Assembly: GCA_016182795.1 (NCBI GenBank) | Contig: JACPFW010000005.1 | Location: 62,001 to 126,000, forward strand | Source of the DNA: Gemmatimonadota bacterium | GTDB lineage: Bacteria > Gemmatimonadota > Gemmatimonadetes > Gemmatimonadales > Gemmatimonadaceae | Direction of reading: 5' to 3' | DNA: 64,000 nucleotides | Part shown: positions 9,127 to 18,180 of the stretch, one piece after another | How positions within the stretch are numbered: position 1 is the stretch's first letter | How the letters are laid out: each line of letters starts with the position of its first letter | Program-made: the position numbers and the translations under genes | Notes under the pieces: model-generated | Seen by the model: the letters and a program-made list of their open reading frames with translations, nothing else | The model's database searches: none | What the model was told of the DNA's origin: nothing

Positions 9127-10105
9127 TACCGAGCAACTCCTGCAGGCCGTCCCACTCGATATTGCCGCCGCTGAGGACGCACACCGTGTCGCCCTCGGCG
9201 CGCACGAGACCCGCCTGCAACGCGGCGACGGTGATCGCCCCACTCGGCTCGGTCACCAGTTTGTGCCGGTCGAGCAGGAAGCGCATGGCGTCCACCAGCA
9301 GGGCGTCCGGCACCGTGACGATGTCATCCAGCGCGGCGTTAAGGTGGGCGAAATTGCGCGTGCCGATCTGTACAGCGAGCAATCCATCGGCCAATCCCGT
9401 TGGGTTCGCCGGAATCTGCACCGGCCGGCCGGCGGCACGCGCCTTGGTGTACTTCGGCGATCCCTCCGGCTCGACGCCGATGACGCGCGCTGAGGGGGCC
9501 AGCGCCTTGATCGCCGTCGCCACGCCGGACGACAGGCCGCCGCCTCCCACCTGCACAATAACGGTGCCGACGCGTGGCAGGTCTGCGGCGATTTCCAGAC
9601 CCACCGTGCCCTGTCCCGCAATGATCGTGAGGTCGTCGAACGGCGGCACGAACGTCAGGCCCTCGGCCGCCTTCAGCTCCTCGGCCTTGGCCAGCCGCTC
9701 GGCCGTCGTGGTGCCGACGTAGAAGCAGCGGGCGCCCAGTCGCTCCGCCCCCGCCCGCTTCGCTCGCGGCGCGGTGGTCGGCATCACGATCGTCGCTTTC
9801 ACACCAAACATCTGCGCCGCGAGCGCGACCGCCTGACCGTGGTTGCCGCTCGACCCGGTGACAACGCCGCGAGCCCGATCGGCCTCGCTCAGCGAGGCCA
9901 GAAAGGTGTATGCGCCGCGGAACTTGAACGCTCCACCGCGCTGCATCTGCTCCGGCTTGAACCAGACCGGCGCGCCGCACTGTGCGGTGAGCGCGTCGGA
10001 GGGGAGCAGTGGCGTTCGAACGGCGACGCCGCGCAGCACGGCGGCGGCGCGGCGAACGTCGTCAATCCCGACGAGCACCGGCTCGGCGGTCATGGCCTGC
10101 GGCAT
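9119..10105 (-). CDS. Threonine/serine dehydratase, PLP-dependent
   Basis: Fold-type II PLP enzyme of the threonine dehydratase family, converting threonine to 2-oxobutyrate and ammonia. The Schiff-base lysine is K61 in GGAFKFRGA and the phosphate-binding glycine loop is VGGGGLSSG. At 328 aa it lacks the C-terminal ACT-like regulatory domain of biosynthetic IlvA, so it resembles catabolic TdcB or serine racemase-like enzymes. The ATG at 10105 has AGGAGG nine bases upstream. An internal ATG at 10093 is possible. It lies in one operon with signalling genes downstream and a secreted protein upstream. Confidence 0.88.
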   Translation of the reverse strand: MPQAMTAEPVLVGIDDVRRAAAVLRGVAVRTPLLPSDALTAQCGAPVWFKPEQMQRGGAFKFRGAYTFLASLSEADRARGVVTGSSGNHGQAVALAAQMFGVKATIVMPTTAPRAKRAGAERLGARCFYVGTTTAERLAKAEELKAAEGLTFVPPFDDLTIIAGQGTVGLEIAADLPRVGTVIVQVGGGGLSSGVATAIKALAPSARVIGVEPEGSPKYTKARAAGRPVQIPANPTGLADGLLAVQIGTRNFAHLNAALDDIVTVPDALLVDAMRFLLDRHKLVTEPSGAITVAALQAGLVRAEGDTVCVLSGGNIEWDGLQELLGNV

Positions 10106-10129
10106 AGGCGCCTGCCTCCTGCGCGCGCG

Positions 10130-11413
10130 TCAGCGCGCGGCGGAATCCCATCGCGAGATGGCGGCGCCCTTGGCCTGCAGCTCCATCGAAATCAGCGACA
10201 CTGAGGGGGAGCGTGCGTCCTCGCGCCGGCCGACCACGAATCGCGCCATCAGCGTGAGCGGTGTGTTGATCACGTCCACAGAGCGCGCGACCGTGCGCGG
10301 CAGCCGCCAAAGGTCCGTGCCGTCGTAGGACATCCCGGCATCGGGACTGCACCAGAAGTACGGACGCGTGTAGCACGCCACGCTCAGGCGCGCGCCATCG
10401 GCCGCGCTGAACGAGCGGGCCGTCGGCAGCGCGATCGGATCGACCGTGAACTCCATGACCTCGCGGTCGGGGTCGTACTTCACGCTCTTCACCGGGATCG
10501 ACACCACGTACGTGCGCGTGTTGCGCGCGTAGAACTCGGCTTCCCGACGCTGGAATGCCGCAAAGGCCGTTGCCACGCGCCCCTGGTACTCCGCCGTGCT
10601 CTCGTACGGGTCACGGGCCACGTCGGGCATCTTGGCATTCGACACGTCGAGCGCGGCGGCGACCATCGCGCTCAGCCGCTCGGTGAACTGCACTGGGGAG
10701 ACTGCCTCGGTGACACCCGCATCGGCGACGCCGCCGGCGGCTCGCGTGGCGGCCAACGCCGCGCCGGTCGACGGCGCCCGCGCCGGCAACTCGACGATCG
10801 TTGGCACCGCACCCGGCGCGGCCGCGCGACGCGCCGGCGGCCGGCGATTTACGACCTTTGTTGGCGTCTGGCGCGGAGCGGACGGCTGCTGCGCCTTGGC
10901 CGCCGGGGCCTGCGTCGTCGGCGCCGCGGTGCGCGGCGGGGTGACGGTTGGCTGCTGCCGCGGTGCCGCCTGCGTCGGGGTGGACGCCACCTGCCCGCCC
11001 GCCGCTTCCGAGCAGAACGGCCGATCGGCCGCGCCGCCGCTGCCAGGCTGCGAGACGACGATGAAGCAGGTCGTCGGCTGCAGGCGGGCGTGCGTGGCGT
11101 TGGCGGCCCACGACCGCGCCGACGCGTACGACATCGTCACGGAAGCGCCGCTCGTCGGCTGGAACCCAAGCGCGCGCAGGTCGGTGGTAAAGGTGCGGTT
11201 CTTCTCAAACCAGCCGCGCTCGAGCTCGGCCAGTCGCGTCAAGTCGGCCTTTACGGCCTCGGAGAGCTGCCCCCTGTCGCCGCCCTGCGCGCCAAGCGCG
11301 GCGGTCAATCCGAAGAGCGCGACGACAACGACGGCGGCGCACGAAGCGCCTCGTGCCAAGCGTGACGTGCGGCTGCCGCGCGTGTGATTGGACTCGCGGG
11401 ACTGAAGCGCCAT
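10130..11413 (-). CDS. Secreted protein of unknown function with Pro/Ala-rich linker
   Basis: 427 residues. A signal peptide or membrane anchor (about residues 22-43, ending ...AALGAQ) is preceded by a basic segment. The first globular part (about 50-140) resembles the small extracytoplasmic domains with text like FTTDLRALGFQPTSGASVTM seen beside pilin-type proteins. A Pro/Ala/Gln-rich linker (about 145-225) then leads to a second domain of about 190 residues containing paired Cys. I do not recognise either domain. The ATG at 11413 has GGAG about ten bases upstream. Only 24 bases separate its stop from the threonine dehydratase start, so it is probably the first gene of this operon. Confidence 0.6.
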   Translation of the reverse strand: MALQSRESNHTRGSRTSRLARGASCAAVVVVALFGLTAALGAQGGDRGQLSEAVKADLTRLAELERGWFEKNRTFTTDLRALGFQPTSGASVTMSYASARSWAANATHARLQPTTCFIVVSQPGSGGAADRPFCSEAAGGQVASTPTQAAPRQQPTVTPPRTAAPTTQAPAAKAQQPSAPRQTPTKVVNRRPPARRAAAPGAVPTIVELPARAPSTGAALAATRAAGGVADAGVTEAVSPVQFTERLSAMVAAALDVSNAKMPDVARDPYESTAEYQGRVATAFAAFQRREAEFYARNTRTYVVSIPVKSVKYDPDREVMEFTVDPIALPTARSFSAADGARLSVACYTRPYFWCSPDAGMSYDGTDLWRLPRTVARSVDVINTPLTLMARFVVGRREDARSPSVSLISMELQAKGAAISRWDSAAR

Positions 11414-11571
11414 ATGAACAGATCTCCAACTATAAATGGAGAGGATACCGCAAAACGAGTGCGGAATACGCGATGGATCGCGACTAATCTGCGCTGGCGC
11501 AATGGGTTCCGCAACATCACGTCCCAGTCGCAGAACCGGAATTCCGTGTCAAGTCGCCAACCCATCACCTG

Positions 11572-12426
11572 TTACCGGCCCGATGACCTCGGTTTCGCGG
11601 CGTCGGAATCGGCGTCGGCCGTTCCGAGCATGCGGGCCACCGCCTGTCGCGTGCGGTCGCGCACCGCCTCGGGTCCCTCTTCGCGCGCGAGGTGCGTTAC
11701 GTCACTCGGCGACATCCCCAGCGTGCGCGCCAGCAGGCGGCGGGCGGCCCGGACATCGGGGAGGGCGGCGAGGCGCCCCTTGAGTCGAGTCCCGCCGCGC
11801 AGCAGCACGCGCGTGACCACGTTGAGGACCCGCGCCACGTCGACGAGGGTCGACGGCGAGACACCGACTTTCGCCAGTTCGCGGTGCAGCGCAAACCGCG
11901 AGCCCTCGGGCTTCTTCGCGGCCCATGCCGTGACCGACAGATCCGCGGTGTCGTTGAGCAGCAACTCCTCGAGCAGGGCGTGCAGCCCCTCCGGCGCACT
12001 CTGGTGCGCGAGGCGCAGCGCTTCGACTTTCTGCCGGCAGCGGTCGGGGTGCAGGCTCCACGCCGCCACGAGCGCATCCACGCGCTCCGTGTCGGTGTAG
12101 ATCAGGTCCTCGATCTGCCCCGACTCGATCTGCGCGCGCCCCTGCTGCCACGCCGGTTCGCGGGAGTTGGTCACGACGACGATCGACACCGAGGCGTCGC
12201 GCAGCGCGTGGCGAAGCCGCGCCGGCAGCCGGCCATCGGCGAACGGCGGCACACCGTGCACGACGATGAGATGCACCGGGCGTGCGAGCCGCTGCAGCAG
12301 GTCGTGCTCGGTATCCACGCATTCGACCTGTGCATACGGGGCCATCGCTTCACGCAGCCGAACCTTCATGGCGACGTGATCCGACAGAATGAGCACCGGA
12401 CGCGAGACGTCGGCCTGGGGGGGCAT
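11572..12426 (-). CDS. Pseudo-receiver protein with C-terminal helical (HTH-like) region
   Basis: 284 residues. The N-terminal part (about 8-125) has the alternating pattern of a response-regulator receiver (VLILSDHVAMKVRL, LIVVHGV, VSIVVVTNS). The aspartates expected at the acidic pocket and phosphorylation site are absent: LIVVHGV stands where a phosphoacceptor Asp would be. The C-terminal half is helical, with SPSTLVDVARVLNVVTRVLL and LARTLGMSPSDVTHL, which looks like a one- or two-helix-turn-helix DNA-binding unit. The ATG at 12426 has GGAG three bases upstream and is preferred over the start at 12459. Likely a phosphorylation-independent regulator; targets unknown. Confidence 0.55.
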   Translation of the reverse strand: MPPQADVSRPVLILSDHVAMKVRLREAMAPYAQVECVDTEHDLLQRLARPVHLIVVHGVPPFADGRLPARLRHALRDASVSIVVVTNSREPAWQQGRAQIESGQIEDLIYTDTERVDALVAAWSLHPDRCRQKVEALRLAHQSAPEGLHALLEELLLNDTADLSVTAWAAKKPEGSRFALHRELAKVGVSPSTLVDVARVLNVVTRVLLRGGTRLKGRLAALPDVRAARRLLARTLGMSPSDVTHLAREEGPEAVRDRTRQAVARMLGTADADSDAAKPRSSGR

Positions 12427-12645
12427 GGCTCCGCGACGTAGGTGAAAGGTGCCGGCCACCCGCCAAGCCGCTTCGCCGGCGCAGCACCGTAAACCATTCT
12501 ACCCCGCGTGACGCCTGATGGTGCACGGTGTCACGCGATATCTGGTAGAGACTATACCGGTTCTCGCATTCCCGCCACCGCCACCCCCGGCGGGGGACTG
12601 GATTCTGGCCCCCAATCCCTCAGATTGGAGACGGAGGGTTTACCG

Positions 12646-13026
12646 ATGCGCGCCGTAATTGCTGTGGTCCTACTCGTAATGTCCGCCGCCTGCCTCGACA
12701 CCCCCGTCGATACGACCGGCGTGCCCACGCACGGCGTGGCGCCGTCGGCCAACGCGATCATCGGTGTCACGATGCGCTACGTGTCGGTCGATCTGGCGGT
12801 CGGCGAGACCATGCAGCTCTCGTACACGCCGAAACTGTCGAACACGGGCGCGTTCATACCACAGTCGTACAACTGGCATTCTACGACGCCAGCGGTGGCC
12901 ACGGTCGACCCCAACGGCATCGTCACCGCGGTGGCCCCAGGCTCCTCGTTCGTCATCGTGACGATCGACGGCTACTCCGGCCAGACCACGGTCAACGTGA
13001 AGGCCGCTCCGGCGGCGAGCCGGTAA
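12646..13026 (+). CDS. Small lipoprotein with bacterial Ig-like (Big_2) domain
   Basis: 126 residues. A lipoprotein signal peptide (MRAVIAVVLLVMSAAC) has Cys16 as the lipidation site, followed by a Thr-rich spacer and one Ig-like domain with the characteristic phrase TPAVATVDPNGIVTAVAPG. Probably surface- or periplasm-exposed and involved in adhesion or cell-envelope structure (inference). The ATG at 12646 follows GGAGACGGAGGG. The frame remains open upstream, but the signal peptide fixes this start. The 219 bases upstream hold a possible -10 box (TATACC near 12562). A terminator hairpin follows. Confidence 0.75.
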   Translation: MRAVIAVVLLVMSAACLDTPVDTTGVPTHGVAPSANAIIGVTMRYVSVDLAVGETMQLSYTPKLSNTGAFIPQSYNWHSTTPAVATVDPNGIVTAVAPGSSFVIVTIDGYSGQTTVNVKAAPAASR

Positions 13027-13063
13027 GCCGCGCGTCCTCCGCGCATCACATCCGCCGAACAAC

Positions 13064-13090
13064 AAAGGGCGCCCGTGACTGGGCGCCCTT
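13064..13090. terminator. Terminator hairpin between convergent genes
   Basis: A 10-bp stem AAGGGCGCCC / GGGCGCCCTT (13065-13074 with 13081-13090) around a 6-nt loop lies between the lipoprotein gene and the gyrA stop. It can serve both directions, although the T tract is short. Confidence 0.75.
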
Positions 13091-13117
13091 CGCGTGTCGC
13101 TGACCTGGCGGTGCGCC

Positions 13118-15643
13118 CTACTCTTCGCCTTCCGTCAGCTCCATCTGCGCCTCGGGCGTCCCGTCCTCCTCCGACGCCCCCTCGACATCCTTGTCCTCGG
13201 CGACGAGCCGCGCCACAGCGGCCACGACGTCGCCCATGTCGAGCTTCTTGAGCTGCACGCCCTGCGCCACGCGCCCCGTTGCGCGGATGTCCTTCACCGC
13301 GCACCGCAGCGTCTGGCCACCGCGCGTGATCAGCATCATCTCGTCTTCCTGCAGCATCTCCAGCAGGCCCACGACGTCGCCCGTGCGCTCGGTGCGCTTG
13401 ACGGTCAAAATCCCCTTGCCGCCGCGTCCCTGCACCCGGTACTCGTCGATGTTCGTGAGCTTGCCGAGCGCATGCTCGGTGACGACCAGCAGCGACGCCT
13501 CGCGCTTGACCACCACCATGCCGACCACCTGGTCGCCGTCGCCCAGGGCGATGCCCTTCACGCCGGTCGTGTCGCGCCCCATCGCGCGCACGTCCTGCTC
13601 GTGGAAGCGGATGCTCAGCCCGTGGCGCGTGACGAGCACCACGTCGTTGGACCCGCTGGTGATCTGCACGTCGATGAGGTGGTCGCCCTCCTCGATCTTG
13701 ATCGCCTTGATGCCCGTGCTGCGCACGTTCGAGTAGTCGCTCAACGCCGTCTTCTTGACGGTGCCGTCGCGCGTGCAGAAGAGCAGGAACTCGTCGTCGC
13801 TGAACTTCTTCACCTGCACCACGGCCGAAACCTGCGTCTCCGCCGACACATTGATGAGGTTGGGAATCGGCTTCCCCTTGGCGGCGCGCCCGCCTTCGGG
13901 GATCTCGTGCACCTTCAGCCAGAAGCAGCGCCCGTCGTTGGTGAAGACGAGCAGGTAGTCGTGCGTCTTGGCGGTGAAGAAGTGCTCCACAAAGTCGTCG
14001 GTCTTGAGCTCCGTTCCCTTGAGCCCCTGCCCGCCGCGCTTCTGCTTGCGGTACGTCGCGATCGACGTGCGCTTGATGTAGCCGGTGTGCGAGATCGTGA
14101 CGAGGACTTCCTCGTTGGCGATCAGGTCCTCGATGGAGAACTCGCCTTCGTCGGCGATGATCGTCGTGCGGCGCTCGTCGCCGTACGTCTCGGCGACGGC
14201 GATGAGCTCCTCCTTCATGAGCTGCATGCGCGCCGGCTTGTTCTCGAGCAGCGCGGTCAGCTGCTTGATGATCGCCCGCACTTCCTTGAGCTCCTCCTCC
14301 AGCTTCTCGCGCTCCAGCCCGGTGAGCTTGGCGAGGCGCATGTTGAGGATCGCCTCGGCCTGCTTCTCCGACAGCTTGAACCGCGCCTGCAGCTCCGTGC
14401 TCGCCGACTCGGTGTCGGCGGCGGCGCGAATGACCTTGATGACCGCGTCGATGTTGTCGACGGCGATCTTGAGCCCTTCGAGGATGTGGGCCCGGTCGCG
14501 TGCCTTGTCGAGATCGAACTGCGTGCGGCGGACAATGACGTCGTGCCGGTGGTGGATGTAGTGCAGCAGCGCCTCGCGCATGCCCATGACGCGCGGGACG
14601 AGGCGCTTGGTGATCGGGTCGGGCACCAGCGCCAGCATGATGACGCCGAACGTCGTCTGCATCGCCGTGTGCTTGTACAGCTGGTTGAGCACCACACGCG
14701 GGATGGCGTCGCGCTTGAGCTCGATGACCACGCGCAGGCCGTCGCGGTCGGACTCGTCGCGCAGGTCGCTGATGCCGTCGAGCTTCTTGTCGCGCACCAG
14801 CGAGGCGATGTCCTCCACCAGGCGCGCCTTGTTCACCTGGTACGGCAGCTCGGTGATCACGATCTGCTGCTTGCTGCTGCTCTCCTTCTCCTCGATCACG
14901 GCGCGGGCGCGCATGATGATCTTGCCGCGCCCGTGCTCGATGTACTCCTTGATCCCCTCGCGCCCGTAGATGAACGCGCCGGTGGGGAAGTCGGGGCCCT
15001 TGATGTGGGTGCGCAGCGTCGCCGAGTCCGTCTCCGGATGGTCGATGAGCTGCAGCAGCGCCGAAACGGTCTCGCGCAGATTGTGCGGCGGAATGTTGGT
15101 CGCCATCCCCACCGCGATGCCCGCCGAGCCGTTCACGATCAGGTTCGGGATGCCCGACGGCAGGACCGTCGGCTCCTCGAGCCGGTCGTCAAAATTGGGG
15201 GCGAAGCCGACCGTGTTCTTGTCGATGTCGGCCAGCATCTCGACCGCGATGCGCGTGAGGCGCGCCTCGGTGTACCGATACGCGGCCGCCGGGTCGCCGT
15301 CGACGGAGCCGAAGTTCCCCTGCCCGTCCACCAGCGGATAGCGCAGCGAGAAATCCTGCACCATGCGCACCAGTGCGTCGTACACCGACTGGTCGCCGTG
15401 CGGGTGATATTTGCCGAGCACGTCGCCGACCACCGTGGCCGACTTCTTGTACGCGCGCCCCGGGACGAGGCCGAGTTCGTTCATGGCGTACAGCACGCGC
15501 CGATGCACCGGCTTCAGTCCGTCGCGTACGTCGGGGAGCGCGCGCGACACAATCACGCTCATCGAGTAGTTGATGAACGATTCCCGGATCTCTTCGTCGA
15601 TCAGGCGGGGGAGGATCCGCTCGCGGTTGTTCGGTGCGGTCAT
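13118..15643 (-). CDS. gyrA: DNA gyrase subunit A
   Basis: ATP-dependent type IIA topoisomerase A subunit, 841 aa. The N-terminal breakage-reunion domain carries the active-site Tyr124 ([11 protein letters not shown]) and the quinolone-determining region. The six-bladed C-terminal domain contains a GyrA-box-like [11 protein letters not shown], with Gln at the last basic position of the canonical QRRGGKG. This favours GyrA over ParC. In the quinolone region the positions equal to E. coli Ser83 and Ala84 are Gln85 and Ser86, while the Asp87 equivalent (D89) is kept. An acidic tail closes the protein. The ATG at 15643 has no strong Shine-Dalgarno sequence; a promoter lies about 80-105 bases upstream. 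Confidence 0.97.
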   Translation of the reverse strand: MTAPNNRERILPRLIDEEIRESFINYSMSVIVSRALPDVRDGLKPVHRRVLYAMNELGLVPGRAYKKSATVVGDVLGKYHPHGDQSVYDALVRMVQDFSLRYPLVDGQGNFGSVDGDPAAAYRYTEARLTRIAVEMLADIDKNTVGFAPNFDDRLEEPTVLPSGIPNLIVNGSAGIAVGMATNIPPHNLRETVSALLQLIDHPETDSATLRTHIKGPDFPTGAFIYGREGIKEYIEHGRGKIIMRARAVIEEKESSSKQQIVITELPYQVNKARLVEDIASLVRDKKLDGISDLRDESDRDGLRVVIELKRDAIPRVVLNQLYKHTAMQTTFGVIMLALVPDPITKRLVPRVMGMREALLHYIHHRHDVIVRRTQFDLDKARDRAHILEGLKIAVDNIDAVIKVIRAAADTESASTELQARFKLSEKQAEAILNMRLAKLTGLEREKLEEELKEVRAIIKQLTALLENKPARMQLMKEELIAVAETYGDERRTTIIADEGEFSIEDLIANEEVLVTISHTGYIKRTSIATYRKQKRGGQGLKGTELKTDDFVEHFFTAKTHDYLLVFTNDGRCFWLKVHEIPEGGRAAKGKPIPNLINVSAETQVSAVVQVKKFSDDEFLLFCTRDGTVKKTALSDYSNVRSTGIKAIKIEEGDHLIDVQITSGSNDVVLVTRHGLSIRFHEQDVRAMGRDTTGVKGIALGDGDQVVGMVVVKREASLLVVTEHALGKLTNIDEYRVQGRGGKGILTVKRTERTGDVVGLLEMLQEDEMMLITRGGQTLRCAVKDIRATGRVAQGVQLKKLDMGDVVAAVARLVAEDKDVEGASEEDGTPEAQMELTEGEE

Positions 15644-15721
15644 GTGCCGTGTCAGGGGGGTGGAAAAAGACCCTCGACCAATCCGGAAAATTTACCGAAC
15701 CGCCCCCAAAAAAGCAACAGA

Positions 15722-15751
15722 AAATTACCGCTGTAACCCGTTATTTGACAA
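15722..15751 (-). promoter_or_regulatory. Probable sigma-70-type promoter of gyrA
   Basis: On the minus strand TTGTCA (15751-15746) is followed after 18 bases by TAATTT (15727-15722). This stretch is AT-rich compared with its surroundings and gives a leader of roughly 70 bases before the gyrA ATG. Confidence 0.5.
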
Positions 15752-15835
15752 TCGGTTATGAGCGCCCGATTCTCGCGCATCGCCAACCGGTCCCACGGGA
15801 CGCCGCGCAGCGGCGAGTTTGCCTGCAAACGCGAG

Positions 15836-15876
15836 CGCGCGCCGGCGTACCCGAGAGGTACTCTTGCCGGCGCGCG
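15836..15876 (-). terminator. GC hairpin past the MscS-type gene
   Basis: A perfect 11-bp stem (15836-15846 with 15866-15876) with a 19-nt loop lies 26 bases after the stop of the gene at 15902. There is no T tract, so it may be a processing or Rho-assisted stop rather than a full intrinsic terminator. Confidence 0.45.
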
Positions 15877-15901
15877 GGCGAACTGCGGCGTGCGTGAAGC
15901 G

Positions 15902-16645
15902 TTACGGCTGGGTCGGCGGCGGCACCGGCTGCGTGCCGGTATCGGACAGCACCTCGGCCTCTTCTTCGGCCACTTCACGGTCGATCGCCTCGCGCTCCGC
16001 CTTGTAGCGGTCGTACCACTCGCGCGTGATCTCGGCCGCGAGTTCGCGGTTGCCAAGGCCGAACGAGAGCGAAAGCGCGAGCGCGATGGCGCCAAAGATG
16101 ATCGCGAAGGCCGTCGTCACGATTTCAGTGGCGACGCCCAGCTCCTGCAGCGACATGAACACCGCGAGCAGTACCACGCCGCCCTTGCCGACGCGCGCCA
16201 GCGTTGGCCCGCCGTGCAGCGACACGGTGCTAGCGCCAATCAGCCCGCCCACGAAATCGCCGAGCACGATGCCGACGATGATGATGACGACCGCGGCGAC
16301 GACGCTCGGGATATACCCAACCAGTTCGCCGAAGAGCGACGCCAGTGACTCGAGACCAAGCGCATTCGCCGCCAGCAGCAACGCGCTGAACATCACCAGC
16401 CAGAAGAGCAGGTTGGCGATGGCGAGCGTGGGATTGAGATGCGCGCCGACGCGGTCGAGCGGCACCACACCGCCCTTCCTCAGCACGTCATTCAGGTGCA
16501 GGCGGCGCAGCACGCGCGCCGAACCTTTCTGCACGAGCTTGGCCAGCAGATAGCCGGCCAGCAGCACGACGACGGCGCCAAAGAGCGCTGGGATGTACTC
16601 CCAGAACTGGGCGAAGCTTTCCTGCAGTCGATCGAGAAAAGTCAC
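15902..16645 (-). CDS. Multi-pass membrane protein related to small mechanosensitive channels (MscS-TM/CmpX type)
   Basis: 247 residues with about five hydrophobic helices: near residues 17-37 (ALFGAVVVLLAGYLLAKLV), 75-95, 110-130 (VVAAVVIIIVGIVLGDFVGG), 150-165 and 175-195. The conserved TM-helix repeat of the family (FGAVVVLLAGYLLAKLVQK and VVAAVVIIIVGIVLGDFVG) occurs twice. The beta domain typical of full MscS channels is missing, so it matches the TM-repeat family often annotated as mechanosensitive channel component or CmpX. The C-terminus is acidic and Pro-rich. I chose the GTG at 16645 because the longer TTG start at 16699 would overlap the neighbouring gene. Confidence 0.75.
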   Translation of the reverse strand: MTFLDRLQESFAQFWEYIPALFGAVVVLLAGYLLAKLVQKGSARVLRRLHLNDVLRKGGVVPLDRVGAHLNPTLAIANLLFWLVMFSALLLAANALGLESLASLFGELVGYIPSVVAAVVIIIVGIVLGDFVGGLIGASTVSLHGGPTLARVGKGGVVLLAVFMSLQELGVATEIVTTAFAIIFGAIALALSLSFGLGNRELAAEITREWYDRYKAEREAIDREVAEEEAEVLSDTGTQPVPPPTQP

Positions 16646-16679
16646 GGCGGAGGGACTCGATGAGGGTCCCTGTAATGTA

Positions 16680-17843
16680 CTAGAACGAGAACCGAACAAG
16701 GGAATGGGTTCCCGGCACTCGGGCGCCGGCGAGGGCGAGCGCCTGCGGCATCACGGTGAGCCGCTCGCTGAGGCGCCGCCCGGCATCAGGGCGCGTCCCC
16801 ATCCACCGCTCAATCATGTAGATCCCGCCCGCCGCCCCCGCCGCGCCCAGACCGGCGGTGGCGGCGTTGAATCGGTCGCTCGAACCGACGATCACTGCCA
16901 CACCGCCCCCCATCAGCGCGCCGGCGAGTCCGCCGAGGCTCACGAGCGTCGCTTCACTGCGTGTGTGATCGATGCGCCGCACCAGAAGACGATCGCCCGC
17001 CACGATCCCCGCCACCGCGCCACCAAGCACGGCGAGCGTGCTCTTCTTGTGCCCAGGGTGCCCGTTGGCCACAAACGCGCCGCCGGCTGCCGCGCCGACA
17101 AGCGAAGTCGTCCAGAGGGTCTGCACATCGCCGGCCGTGACATTGTACCGCGAATACGTGCCGTACATCGCCCCCAGCTGCATGCCGGCCACGGCGACGC
17201 CGGCGCCAACCGCGGCGCGGGAACGGGTGTTCGTGTAATCCTCATCGAAGGCGTACATCGTCCCCACGGCAAGTCCCGCGGCGGCCTCAGCGCCGAACAC
17301 CGAGGCCACAGCCGCGCCGGTGGTCAGCCGCCGTCCAAGCGTCAGCGCTCCGGTCGTACCGAGAATCGATCCGAAGAACATCCCCGCCGCGTAGTCGTTC
17401 TTGCCGGTCATCGCGTACTGCGCCGCGGCGCCGGCGGCGGCGCCGAGTATCGGCGCGCGCGTCGCCAGCAGCTCCATGCCCTCGGTGATCTGCAGATCGC
17501 GCGCCAGTTCGGCCGCGGCAAAGAAGCTGCCGCCGGCCATCACCAGATACGCGGCAATCGCCGGCACGGGTCGATCCGCGACCGTGGCGGCGAAGGTGGG
17601 CCCGTAGAGCACAACGCCCAACAGCGTCTGATTGCGAACAAATGGTGTGGAAGTCAGCCGTGCCACGGCCGACACGCCGGTGTCGGCGGCTGCGCGCGCG
17701 GCAGGACGCTGCGTTTGCGGCGCAGGGGCGCCGCGCACGCTCGTGTCGCGCAGGTCGGGACGCGGCTTGGGATATCCAGCGGGTTCCTGCGCCGTAAGCG
17801 ACGGCGCGAGGCAGAGCAGCAGGCAGAGCGAGAAGCGGAGCAT
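16680..17843 (-). CDS. Gly/Ala-rich membrane-associated protein of unknown function
   Basis: 387 residues with a signal peptide (MLRFSLCLLLCLAPSLTAQ), a Pro-rich spacer and then about ten short Gly/Ala-rich hydrophobic segments such as GAAVASVFGAEAAAGLAVG and GGLAGALMGGGVAVIVG (glycine-zipper style). The protein ends in ...SLVRFSF. A C-terminal Phe is typical of outer-membrane proteins, but the hydrophobic segments look helical rather than beta-barrel. Function unknown. The ATG at 17843 is set by the signal peptide, since the frame remains open upstream. Confidence 0.55.
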   Translation of the reverse strand: MLRFSLCLLLCLAPSLTAQEPAGYPKPRPDLRDTSVRGAPAPQTQRPAARAAADTGVSAVARLTSTPFVRNQTLLGVVLYGPTFAATVADRPVPAIAAYLVMAGGSFFAAAELARDLQITEGMELLATRAPILGAAAGAAAQYAMTGKNDYAAGMFFGSILGTTGALTLGRRLTTGAAVASVFGAEAAAGLAVGTMYAFDEDYTNTRSRAAVGAGVAVAGMQLGAMYGTYSRYNVTAGDVQTLWTTSLVGAAAGGAFVANGHPGHKKSTLAVLGGAVAGIVAGDRLLVRRIDHTRSEATLVSLGGLAGALMGGGVAVIVGSSDRFNAATAGLGAAGAAGGIYMIERWMGTRPDAGRRLSERLTVMPQALALAGARVPGTHSLVRFSF

Positions 17844-17934
17844 CGGTCGTCGTTGAGGTCGCTCTATAGACGGCTCGCACGCCCCTGACGTTTCGCGCCG
17901 CTGGTGCGCCGAGGTGCGGCGCGCCGCGCCCGTG

Positions 17935-18180
17935 TCAGTTCCGTGTGCCGCGTCGGACGTCAAACAGCACGGAGCGCCGGCAGGTGGGGCACATCAGCCA
18001 CTCGCGACGCCGCGCGTAGCCGAGGCCGAAACTGCCGCCTCCGATCGCGCGCGCGGTCAGCGCCACGGCGCAACGCGGACACTGCGGCGTCCCGCCCGCC
18101 GCGAACGTCTCGCGGATGGCGCGCTGCTCCGGTTCAGTGAACTGGGCGCGCTCGCCGGTGACGTCGCGATCGCGAGTCAT
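17935..18180 (-). CDS. Small zinc-ribbon protein
   Basis: 81 residues with two CxxC knuckles, CPRC and CPTC, spaced as in a single zinc ribbon. A basic segment (YARRREWLMCPTC) between the knuckles may contact nucleic acid or protein. Its ATG overlaps the stop of the dehydrogenase gene by four bases (ATGA), so the two are probably translated together. Nothing else reveals its role. Confidence 0.7.
   Translation of the reverse strand: MTRDRDVTGERAQFTEPEQRAIRETFAAGGTPQCPRCAVALTARAIGGGSFGLGYARRREWLMCPTCRRSVLFDVRRGTRN

Noticed and set aside
13094-15736. 880-codon open frame on the plus strand opposite gyrA
   Set aside because: High-GC third positions keep antisense frames open. The translation is His/Arg/Leu-rich without domain features and mirrors gyrA exactly.
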